Source: Diplonema japonicum
Taxonomy: Eukaryota > Euglenozoa > Diplonemea > Diplonemida > Diplonemidae
Direction: 5' to 3'
Length of the DNA: 64,000 nucleotides
Assembly: GCA_964019335.1 (NCBI GenBank)
Contig: OZ025685.1
Location: forward strand, 517,589-581,588
Below the pieces are notes generated by a model. The model saw only the letters and a list, made by a program, of their open reading frames with translations. It was not told where the DNA came from and made no database searches. The translations under genes were made by a program, and so were the position numbers. Positions 1 through 8,794 of this stretch are shown in pieces (the first letter of the stretch is position 1; every line of letters starts with the position of its first letter).

Positions 1-1816
1 GCAGAGTTACAGCCACCTAGGCACAAACAGACATCTAAAAACAAGGATGATATATACTTTTATTGACTCCGTTTAGCTTCGACGAAAAAAAGAAAAAGGT
101 GCCCATTCGTGGACTAGAGGTCCACCGCATCGCCCGCTACAGCATGAAAAAGTCACCGGTTTTTTTTTTTTTTTTTTTCTTCTTTTTTTTTTTCTTTTTA
201 GTGTGGCACCGTCCGGCTAAAAAAAAGGGGGGGGTGAAAAGTGAGGAGAATCGCTGGTTTGATTTTTTTTTTTGTTACAAATATTTATCTTTCAAAAAAA
301 AAAAATGATTTTATAACTATATGCAACTTGTGCCGAGCAAATTTGAAGCGAACAACAAAGACATATAGTCATAAAGAATTATTATTTTTTTTGTTCTTCC
401 CCTCTGTCAGAAGTTGGGCATTTCAGCATACAAAAAAAGGGGTGACAGGCTCAGGTTTTTTCTTGTCTTCTTTTTTCTTATGACCTCAAGCGATGGTTCT
501 GACTCGAGATACAATCTTCATAAAAGATTAGAAAAAGAGGGAGGAAGAATAAAAAAAGGGGGAGATTGTCTTTACGAAATACCATGAGGGGAAAGGGGGG
601 GGGGGGGGGGGGTTTACTTTGACCATTCAAGAAATAAGGGAGAAAAAAGAGGAGAATAGAAAGTTTTTTCTTGTTTAGCTTTTTTCAAAAAGAAAGAAAA
701 AAAAAGAACAAGGTGGGGAGGAAGAAAGGTATGGTACGGATTTAAAAAAGAAAAAAACTTCAAAAATATTTATTTTAAAAAGGAAGCTTTTCAGGGGAGG
801 GGGTAGGGGAAGAACGATAAAAAAGAAACAGAACAAGAGAGAAGGAGGAGTGAGAAAGTAGGGAAACATGTATTCCCCTTCCTCTCCTTGCTGAACTCTT
901 TGTTGATAAATTATACAAAAAAAAAAAAAAAAGAAAAAAAAAAACATGGGGAAAGGGGTGCTATGTTGATAAGAAAATAGGAAAATGGCTCCAAAAACAA
1001 GCTTTGTAACACGTGTTTTTGCCAACATAGCCCTTGTGGGGGGGGGGGGGGGGGTTCTAAACTGGTTATTTATCTTTGTCAAACAACGAAGGGGTCGTCT
1101 GCTCCTTCATTTCTTTTTCCCTTTCCTTCCCTCTGCAGTTTCCTGATCTTTTAAGATAAAAATTTTTTTTAAAGAAAAAAAAAACAGGAACTATCAAGAA
1201 GTTATTCTCTGTTTCTTTTTCTTTTTCTTTTTTTCTTTTTTTTTTTTTTTGCCATCACTCCCTTTCCTCCCCCAATGTCCTTATGAAGGTGTATATATTT
1301 ATATATATATTTTCTTTTCCCCCCTTGCTCCCCCAGTGCACGGTTTAAGAGTGGGGCTGAGAAAAAGGCTCACTTGCTTGAGGCCGTATGCGTATGACTA
1401 ATGGGGAGGAGTCCTTCTAGGGCACTCTTAAGTACCTTGCGCCTTACGTAACCCCTGTATCAGTTCACGGGAAAGGTGGTTAGTGCTCCAGGATGACATG
1501 ACAGGGAGATTCTTTTTTTCTTTTTTTTTTTTTTTTTTTCGGTTTGATGATGCCTCCCCTTGTGTGTGAAAGTGTGCCGTTCTCTCCTTCCTCTTCCAAC
1601 CCCCTCCCCAGGCATAACTTTGTGCAGATTTTCTTTGCAAATCTTCGTCTGGCGAATCTGACAACAACAAAAAAGAATGTTTCCTGCCGAACCTTAACAA
1701 GAAGAGAAGAAAAAAAAAAAGAAATTGCAAAATGTTTTATTTATCTTTTTGCCCCCCTCCCTAGTGTTTTTGGCTGGGGACCCCATAAATAAAGTAGACT
1801 TTATTTCCCGGCGGGG

Positions 1817-2436
1817 TCGTGGTGGCTGAACCTAAGAGAACATGTAAAGAACGAGCGTTTCTTCGTCCAAATAAGAGATGACAAGCCAACTGAAGCAGTG
1901 CTTGGGAAGACCGTCCTCTATGAGTTAGGTAAGATTGTTGCATGTGAGTTGATGCTCCCCAACGTTAACTCGTTAACGGGCCATACGTTTAAGCGCTCTT
2001 GAGGAACACGTCAGTGTCGACGGTGGAGCTGGCACTGGATTTCGAGAACGTGACTGGGAAGACCCTTGGAGGGAAGCTGGGGGATCTCGCAGAAGTACAG
2101 CAGAAAGCGAGGAGATTGCATGGACTGATGAAGAAGATCTGGCACACATGGGAGCTAGGGAGGGTACTGAAGAAGGTAAGATGGTGAAAGGAAGGAGGGC
2201 CTTCCCAGTTGAGCCGTGCACAAGGGTGCACACTACGATCCATCGGGAGGACAAAGGCGGTGATCGGATGGAACAGGAGGGCGATATTTACATCACCGAA
2301 GACCAAGCATGACCTAGAGGCGTTGAAAGGACAATGGGCAAGAGAACGAAGAGAAAGAACGGCCAGGCTGGGGAGAAGGCCGGCAAGACCACCAAAGGAG
2401 GAGAAACCGCTGCTGAAAGGGGATAGGTGCAGGTAG
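1817..2436 (+). pseudogene. Decayed ORF fragment of unknown family
   Basis: Frame 2 is open from about 1817 to a TGA at 2000-2002 and reads like real protein, with pieces such as WWLNLREHVKNERFFVQ and KTVLYELGKIV. The adjoining frame 1 is then open from before 1999 to a TGA at 2185-2187 and again to a TAG at 2434-2436. Joining these parts needs one frame change near 2000. A 33-base GT-AG segment at 2176-2208 could remove the second stop. There is no ATG at a sensible place and no family was recognised. Its position between inverted repeats, and the fact that its 3' end is copied at 45.27 kb, point to a mobile-element gene relic. Confidence 0.35.
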
Positions 2437-2493
2437 AGCATGAGAACAAGGGGGCGTCTCACAAAGACTTCCTTTAACTCATATATTTATTTT
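2397..2493 (+). repeat. Dispersed repeat A, copy 1
   Basis: About 95 bases starting ggagaaaccgctgctgaaag and ending ctttaactcata match 45270-45352 with only a handful of differences. This copy continues upstream into the coding-like segment, whereas the second copy begins abruptly. Confidence 0.8.
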
Positions 2494-4216
2494 TTAGCAT
2501 GCCAAATATAAAACGTCCCCAGCCAAAAAACACTAGGTCGGAGGGCAAAAACGATAAATAAAATCACAGATTCTTCTATTAAAGTGGACTTTATTTTTCC
2601 CTTGGCCTCATTTTCTGTCCCTTGGGGTCATGATTTTCCCTCGCTACGCTCGGGGAAAATCAAACCCCCGCGGGAAGAAAAAACGCCCGCGGGAAATAAA
2701 CCCGCAATCCACTTTATTTTTACCAAAATCAATAGTTATTATTTGAATGTGTTTTTTTTTTATATCTTCTTGTTTTTTGCAGGGGGGGTTCTCGTTCGAC
2801 GAAAAAAAAAAAAAAAAAAAAAAAGAAACACAGCCATGCCTAGGGGGTGGGACAGAGGGGGGGGGGAAAAAAGAAAGAAAGCAAAAAAAAAAAGAAGTGG
2901 GGGGGAAGAGGAATTGTAAAGCTCAATGGTTTTTTTCTTCTTCTTCTGCGGTCTAGCCTCCCCCTCTTAGTGATCACAGGAGACCTTATTAGGCCCCCTT
3001 CGCCCATTCCGTACACGTGAACTTCAAAAAAAAAAAAAGAAAAAAAAAAGAAAACTACCCTTTTCTCCTACAAGTAAGGAAATGAAATTAAAAAGGAAAA
3101 GGGTGTGATAATGTTACATTGTAACACCTTCCTCCCCCCACTCCCCAACCTGCTTCTAACCCCTTTTACTTCAATCCAATGCCTGACTTTCGTGTAGAAG
3201 CAAAAAGAAAAAAAGAAAAAAAAAGCAGGAAAAATAAAACATCATTCTCTTTTTTTTTTTTTTGGACAAATGAGGTGTAACATCTTGTGGGTCCCCCCCC
3301 TTATTTTCCTTTCCGTTTTGTCGGTAACCAAGGGTACTAATCCAGAAAAGATAGAAAACAGCAAAATAGAACGAAAAAAAAAAAGAAAAAAAAAAGAGGA
3401 AAGGAATAAAAGAAAATAGTAAAAAAGGGGGTGGAGGGAGGAGATGGGTGGGGTTTTTTTTTTTTTTTTTCTTGCAGCCGTTAAAGGAGGTGGACATCAG
3501 GAGGAGGGCGTCACTGTTTTGATAAGCTTCACGACAAACAGAGAGGGGGGGGGGGGGGGGAGATAAATTTATGCGTCCGCGGAAAGTCCTTTTGGCCCCT
3601 ATCAAATCCACATAGCGTACCCCCCCCCCCCCCCCCCCCCCTGGCCGGTGCCCCTCCACCTGGCTGCATAAAGGCAAAAAAGAAAAAAAGAAAGTGTGAG
3701 GGAAGAGAAACAGCGATCCCCCCCGCCCCCGTTTTGTAGAGAGAAAAAAAAAACCCCCCCCATTATTCGAAACTACATTTAGTCCCAACAGGTATTATTA
3801 TTATTTTTTTTTTTTTTTTTTCCTCCTTCGGGCCACATTGTGTGTTTCTGAGTCAAGGTTTTACTGACCATGGTTTTATCCTATCAGGCGTAAGGTGCAA
3901 GATGTCGGTGTGGGTATTCACATATGTTCGTCGTCAGGGCACTTACTACTGTTGTTTCTGGATGAATACCCCCCCCCCCCCCCCACACACACACACACAC
4001 ACACACGTAAGTTCTTACCTTGCCGTCTTTTTTCTTTTGGTGCCGCGGTGTCGGAAGAAGAAGAAGAAGAAAAAAAGAAACCCTCATTCTTTTCCCTCCT
4101 CCTCTCAACTCTTATTTCTTTTCTCTTGATTTGGTTCTTTCTTTCTTCTTTTTTTTTTTTTTTTTTTTTCCCCATACATGGTCGCGTTTTCCCAAGGGTC
4201 TTTTTTGGTCGTTTTT

Positions 4217-4247
<31 letters not shown>

Positions 4248-4264
4248 TTTTTTTTTTTTTTTGC

Positions 4265-4301
4265 GGGCCGTTGCTAACCACTTCGTTCCTATCATGGTGA
4301 A
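4265..4301. repeat. Dispersed repeat B, copy 1 (next to a T run)
   Basis: About 37 bases beginning gggccgttgctaaccacttc are repeated at 49603-49639 with roughly five differences. Both copies directly or almost directly follow a T run of more than 20. Read on the minus strand, each is therefore a short sequence ending in poly(A), which would fit the 3' end of a retroposed transcript. Confidence 0.7.
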
Positions 4302-4760
4302 TTTTTCTTTTTAAAATTCAGTTTTTCTTCTTCTGGCAGCTTCCTGAACTTTGCTCAAAAAACCTGAATTGTTTGCTCAGACAACTCCAAAAAGTGCCAT
4401 TTCGATAGTCAAACGAGGCCAGTAGGATCAAGAAGGGCGCACCTAAAAAACCATGAAAAAAGTACAGAAAGTGGTAAAAACAATAATACTAAAGCGCCCA
4501 CAAGCCCCTATTCTACTTGCAAACAAAGCTCAGAGGTCTTATATAGACACATAAGCGACGGACGGCTTTTTGATAATAATGCAAAAGAAATAGAGATTTT
4601 CTGCCTCGCCAAACGGTTATAAGGCTTTTGGGAAAACGCGACCATATAAATATAATAAAAAAGAGGAATTAAAAAAAAAAAGAATTTATTCGCATCAGAT
4701 ATCTACTATCCCTTTCAGTACAAGAAAGAAAAGAAAAAGGGGGAAAGAAATAAAAATAAA

Positions 4761-5741
4761 ATGGCTCAAGCAATGAGCCCAGTACACGAGACCAAGGTGT
4801 ATGACGCCCTGCGCCCACTGCTGAACGATCTTGAGAGCAAGAATGCTGTGATCAACAGACTCCTGCAAGACATAGAGGAGAAGGGCGGAGAGATTGAAAA
4901 GCTAAAGGTGAAAGCAAAGACCCGAGAGGAAGAGGTAATGGTACAAGTAGGAGATGTAACAGTGCGGGAGATGATGGAGATGCCAAAGGAGGTTCTGGTG
5001 CAGAGGGTAGTGGAGGTCCAGCAGGCCGCCTTCACGAACTATAACATTGCGGAGGAGGCGAAAAGGAGGCTGCGCGAACTATCGACTTCGATCACAAACC
5101 TTTCTGAACGGCAAGGATCGATATCGGTTTTGAAGCAAGCTCTACGGGACCAAAGCGACCGCACCCTCGACTTGCAGACCTCTCTGAAGGCACACCAATC
5201 CAAACACTCTAAGCTACGGACTCTCGCTACCACACAGCAACAGGTCATCAAGAAGCTCGAGACGTCCATCCACACCCACGAAACGAAGACGACGCACCTC
5301 TTCTCCTCCCTCTCCAGACTGCGCGATGTCATCAATGAAGATTGCCATGAAGAAAAATACAACCGTCTTGCGAAAGATGCCGACAGCCTAGCCAAATATA
5401 TAAACATGTTGATTATAGACTGTGAAGATAAGGGGCGGCGGTCAGACTCTGTGGCTGTGCCCGTCCATACTCGTGCCCATGAGCTCGAAGCAGCACAGAC
5501 ACGGATCTCCATAATGGAAGAAGCTGCGCTCGGTCGCGAGCGGCAAGCCGCTCAAGAAATCGCAAGCCTCAAAATGCAGCTGGCCGAGGCCCGTGCCCTT
5601 TCCATGTCCGCAAAGCCGCCCACCCCGACCCCCCTCCCTGCAAAAACAGACCCCTCGCCCAAACGTCGCAGCGCGACGTCCCTTACGACCTCCACTAGGA
5701 AAAAACTTGACCCCATCGTGCCAAGGCATAGATTTGAGTGA
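4761..5741 (+). CDS. Coiled-coil protein, function unknown
   Basis: The 326-aa product is almost entirely charged and helical. Heptad-like stretches cover residues about 10-70, 85-185 and 235-275, and the last 40 residues are a Pro/Ser/Thr/Lys-rich tail. There is no signal peptide and no membrane segment. The ATG at 4761 follows an acceptor-like tract ending at 4718 and is the first start in the frame. It opens the dense + strand array, with only 60 bases before the next gene. It looks like a cytoskeletal or axonemal scaffold, but this is inferred from composition only; no family was recognised. Confidence 0.85.
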   Translation: MAQAMSPVHETKVYDALRPLLNDLESKNAVINRLLQDIEEKGGEIEKLKVKAKTREEEVMVQVGDVTVREMMEMPKEVLVQRVVEVQQAAFTNYNIAEEAKRRLRELSTSITNLSERQGSISVLKQALRDQSDRTLDLQTSLKAHQSKHSKLRTLATTQQQVIKKLETSIHTHETKTTHLFSSLSRLRDVINEDCHEEKYNRLAKDADSLAKYINMLIIDCEDKGRRSDSVAVPVHTRAHELEAAQTRISIMEEAALGRERQAAQEIASLKMQLAEARALSMSAKPPTPTPLPAKTDPSPKRRSATSLTTSTRKKLDPIVPRHRFE

Positions 5742-5801
5742 TAGCTTTTAAGGATTTGTTTTTCCGTCCCCCCCCTTCTCTGATTTGAAGCGTTCTACAG
5801 A

Positions 5802-6677
5802 ATGGGCTCCACGACGAAGTCTGAAAAAGAAAAATGTAAACTGAAAGCCATTACCTTCCGCAAGAAGGGCACTTCCACCCCTGTGGAGTGGGCCTTCCCC
5901 CCGCTACATGCAGAAGTACCCATCAAGATGACACGGTACAGGCATGAGCATGTTGATGATGGAGATGATGATGAGGTGATCAGGGAGAGTCTTGGAGAAG
6001 TGAAGCAGGAAGAAGACAGGATGGTGATGAAGAATCGTGGGGTGGATCCTTGCTCGTTGCCACCACGGCTTGCATGCCAGCTGGAGCTGCCGAGGATACC
6101 GACTCGTCCCAGTGTGCCGAACAAAAAGGCTAGGCGGCCAAGGCGGAAGAAGGTCGAAGCCTCTAAACACAAAGAGCCACTGAGCCTAACACCACAGCGT
6201 GACGGGGTGTTCATCAAGCTTGACTTTTTGAAAAGTTTGCAGCTAACCGACGAGGACGACACTACAAGCGACGACCTCATCCTCAAGTTCCGCCTCCGCA
6301 AGGTCTACGCCCGCTTGCATCCCTTGAAGAATATCAAGCTGGCATCAGAGTTACCCACCGAGCTCCTCACCTCCTGCAAGCAGGTAGACGGATCATGGGA
6401 GGCAGTCATACACGGAGACGCACCCCTGAGGCCCACCTACCTTTCTTCCCCATCTCTCAAGTTCCATATCCAAAGCAACCCCCTTCCCCGGAGGGGGACT
6501 CATCTTGAGGGACTCGATACACCTAATGACACGCCCAAGGACAGCCCCAGGTCGTCCAGCGGTGACCTGAAAGCCAACATACTCGGGGGCTGCCGCAGGA
6601 TGCAAGATACCGAGATCAATCGCGCCCGTTGCCTCCTCGCAGCCCAGCGTGCTGCCCTTGTCGCCATCCGAAGGTAG
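5802..6677 (+). CDS. Hypothetical protein
   Basis: The ORF encodes 291 aa starting MGSTTKSEKEK. The start ATG lies one base after an AG that ends a pyrimidine-rich tract (5761-5800), which supports it as the true start. The N-terminal third is mixed, with an acidic patch (HVDDGDDDE) near residues 50-57. A basic stretch (KKARRPRRKKVEASK) lies near 108-122 and could act as a nuclear-localisation or RNA/tubulin-binding patch. The C-terminal part is Ser/Pro-rich, then helical. No domain was recognised. Length, uninterrupted frame and spacing to both neighbours support a real gene of unknown function. Confidence 0.8.
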   Translation: MGSTTKSEKEKCKLKAITFRKKGTSTPVEWAFPPLHAEVPIKMTRYRHEHVDDGDDDEVIRESLGEVKQEEDRMVMKNRGVDPCSLPPRLACQLELPRIPTRPSVPNKKARRPRRKKVEASKHKEPLSLTPQRDGVFIKLDFLKSLQLTDEDDTTSDDLILKFRLRKVYARLHPLKNIKLASELPTELLTSCKQVDGSWEAVIHGDAPLRPTYLSSPSLKFHIQSNPLPRRGTHLEGLDTPNDTPKDSPRSSSGDLKANILGGCRRMQDTEINRARCLLAAQRAALVAIRR

Positions 6678-6758
6678 CTCTTTTACAAGACTGCCCGTGT
6701 GTGCTGTTAGTTGTTTGTTTGTTTGCGATCACAATATGAACACACTACAAGGAGAACA

Positions 6759-7544
6759 ATGCATGCAATGCCCCCCTCACCCCTCTCCATGGCGAGTGTG
6801 GCAAGCACACCACCTATAACTGTGCGCGTGAGCAACTTGGAAGACAGCCCGCTTGTTGAGTGTTACGAAGTGAAGAATGAGGGACAGGACAGGATGCGGC
6901 AGGAGTGTGAGCTAATGCTGCGGACACAACGGGAGAGTATGGCGGTGGTGTTGAGGAGGATGCAGTGTAATGTCTGTAAGGTGATGGAGAAGGCGGTGGT
7001 CGACAGACTACGGAGGGAGTGCTATTGGAAGCTGAGAGTGTGGTCACGGCGGGGGCGGAAAACCGGTGAAGTGAACATGGGCCGCCTCGGACTACACAAC
7101 ATGGGTCCTGAACCCAGCCAGTCAATGGTCCCCTCTGTACGTGAGGGGAGCGTCTCATCCATCTCCACTTATTTCTCTGGCTCAGGGTCGTCGGGCAGCC
7201 TCTCCCCCAGACATATCTCTGACCTGGCACTCAGCATGCCATCACTTCAGTCCCCTCCAAGGATTACTGTCGGCTCCCACTTCGTGACCGACAAAAAAGC
7301 GGCCAACAAGGGAAGATGGAGCCGTCACTACCTCACTATTTGCAATATCTCATCATCAGGACAGGTGTTCTTCTTGCAGCTCAACACCCCCGTCAGCCTG
7401 ACGGCCGTCCAGAACTACATATTAAATGGGCTGCTGTCACCTATCGGGGTCCTCAGTGAAAAGGAGATGGTACGGTGGCACAACAACTGGTGGGACGAGG
7501 AGCTCGGAGCAGAAGATAAAACAGCTAGATATTTAAAACTGTAA
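6759..7544 (+). CDS. Hypothetical protein
   Basis: The 261-aa product starts MHAMPPSPLSM at the first in-frame ATG; the frame is open upstream to 6711 but without ATG. Residues about 30-95 are helical and rich in Arg/Glu, with two cysteines (CNVCK). A Ser/Gly linker follows at about 125-170. The C-terminal 90 residues look like a compact domain with several aromatic residues (WSRHYLTICNIS, WHNNWWDEE). Gaps to the neighbours are about 80 and 70 bases. The family is not recognised. The aromatic C-terminal module resembles the end of the next gene only in being compact, so shared ancestry is not claimed. Confidence 0.75.
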   Translation: MHAMPPSPLSMASVASTPPITVRVSNLEDSPLVECYEVKNEGQDRMRQECELMLRTQRESMAVVLRRMQCNVCKVMEKAVVDRLRRECYWKLRVWSRRGRKTGEVNMGRLGLHNMGPEPSQSMVPSVREGSVSSISTYFSGSGSSGSLSPRHISDLALSMPSLQSPPRITVGSHFVTDKKAANKGRWSRHYLTICNISSSGQVFFLQLNTPVSLTAVQNYILNGLLSPIGVLSEKEMVRWHNNWWDEELGAEDKTARYLKL

Positions 7545-7613
7545 CACTAGACTTGTAGACTTTATTTACGCCACATTTCTCTAAAACCCGTTTAGTCCCC
7601 CACCACCACAGGG

Positions 7614-8705
7614 ATGCCCACTCCTCATGAAATCATGGTCGAGCAGCGGCTTGGGAGACTCGAAGCGAAGGTAGACAAGATACTGGAGTACGTGCTGACC
7701 ATGCGGGGCAATGAAGTGGAGACCATGAGGGAAGCGGCGGAGGCTGTGAGGGTGGAGGCAGTTGATATGCAGAAGATGGAGAGTCCTCATAGAAGCCCAA
7801 GGCACAAAAGCCCTGAGAGAAGTCAGCCTGACGAGTGGGTGCGGGAATGGGACGAGCTCCCCTCGCAACCGGAATCAGTGCAAATAGAGACGAAGAGCGC
7901 GAAGCCCATAACATACGAAGAGGCGCTGCACGGAAGCATGTTCGACAGGAGCGACAGGGGACAGAGGGAGACCTCACCTTCTGATATCGTTGAGTCCTAT
8001 AAAGCACGACTCACGGCGCTGACTGCAGCTGCTGAAGAGATGCGAAGGTCGACCATCGCTTCACAGCACTCGCAGACAGCACAACGGACACCTTTGCGGA
8101 GACCGACACGCACCATAACACCCCCTAAGAGAGGCCCCTCTCCAATTGCTATGGCGCTAGTCACAGCAGCTGCAACACCTATCTGGTCAGTGCCAACCAC
8201 ATCGCCTCTCACTGTGAACGGGCACATTGTGGAGTACAGGGATGATGGCATCATCTCAGGCGGTGCAGCAACGTGCAAACTCATCCGCCCCCTTAATGTC
8301 GGCACCTCGACTATCATGTCCTTAAGCAGCATCAGCGGCAAATGTTGCTTCGTCATCTGCAGCGATGCAGATAGCGCCGACGACCTCCTCTTGACGCACT
8401 CAGGACATCACAATGGCGACCCCCTCGATAAGCTTTTCCCTATCTTCAACCCTTCCTGCCAGATTAGCATCACGCGGTCTAACAACTTCGTCACTATTAA
8501 GTCCCTTGACAGCTTCGAGGGCCCCAGGTGGATCTTGAAACGCAGCTCGTCCTTGTGGGTAAAAGTAGAGCTACACCGCTCCGACACCATCAGCTTCAGC
8601 ACCGTACTTGCTGACACCGACCCCCTCCTCTCTCCCGCTGGGGAGCCCCTTTTAGAAGCTTCCTGTGCATTACCCTTATCTCCTCGCAGACGAGCGAGAG
8701 ATTAG
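7614..8705 (+). CDS. Hypothetical protein with N-terminal helix and C-terminal beta-rich region
   Basis: The ATG at 7614 lies two bases after the textbook acceptor tract cccccaccaccacag. The 363-aa product begins with an amphipathic helix (EQRLGRLEAKVDKILEYVL, residues about 10-28), the kind of segment that forms short coiled coils. A Ser/Pro/Glu-rich linker follows. Residues about 195-340 are rich in beta-forming residues and include CKLIRPLNVG and CCFVICSDADSADD. There is no signal peptide or TM segment. No family was recognised. Like its neighbours it may be a structural protein, but that is inference. Confidence 0.8.
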   Translation: MPTPHEIMVEQRLGRLEAKVDKILEYVLTMRGNEVETMREAAEAVRVEAVDMQKMESPHRSPRHKSPERSQPDEWVREWDELPSQPESVQIETKSAKPITYEEALHGSMFDRSDRGQRETSPSDIVESYKARLTALTAAAEEMRRSTIASQHSQTAQRTPLRRPTRTITPPKRGPSPIAMALVTAAATPIWSVPTTSPLTVNGHIVEYRDDGIISGGAATCKLIRPLNVGTSTIMSLSSISGKCCFVICSDADSADDLLLTHSGHHNGDPLDKLFPIFNPSCQISITRSNNFVTIKSLDSFEGPRWILKRSSSLWVKVELHRSDTISFSTVLADTDPLLSPAGEPLLEASCALPLSPRRRARD

Positions 8706-8794
8706 ATTGTTGTATCCTTTTGTTAAAAGTACTGTTTACTATTCCAGCAGAGATTTGTTTACCGCACCACTCCAGGCACGATGTCGGATGTACG

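Larger units (their letters stand above)
1733..2565. mobile_element. Candidate inverted-repeat element with a decayed ORF
   Basis: A segment of about 50 bases at 1733-1782 reappears as its reverse complement at about 2515-2565, with nearly all positions matching apart from a few indels. The shared core includes ctagtgttttttggctgggg. The roughly 730 bases between them are much less homopolymeric than the surroundings and contain coding-like sequence in two frames (1817-2002, then about 1999-2436). A perfect 8-base-arm hairpin (aataaagt/actttatt) lies at 1787-1804. This could be a decayed DNA transposon or MITE-like unit, but no target-site duplication was identified and no transposase motif is visible. 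Confidence 0.4.
1..4760. other. Homopolymer-rich gene desert upstream of the gene array
   Basis: This stretch has no convincing intact gene. It is dominated by long runs of A, T, G and C, for example T runs near 160-190 and 4150-4262, a G run at 595-612, a C run near 3620-3642 and a CA-dinucleotide tract near 3984-4006. Open frames here translate to poly-Phe, poly-Lys or poly-Pro and are artefacts of the runs. Embedded are an inverted-repeat element (1733-2565) and two fragments shared with later spacers (2397-2493 and 4265-4301), listed separately. The last 450 bases (4310-4760) are less simple and lead into the first gene of the array; a promoter could lie here, but no motif is recognisable. 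Confidence 0.75.

Noticed and set aside
63-483. Open frames of 80-81 codons near the start of the window
   Set aside because: Their translations are mostly Phe and Lys from T and A runs; no domain, start context or conservation signal.
675-1082. Minus-strand 135-codon frame
   Set aside because: Low-complexity Pro/Phe translation from homopolymers.
3171-4314. Large frames on both strands, 95-205 codons
   Set aside because: They exist because runs of A, C, G and T lack stops; the same bases give several equally empty frames.
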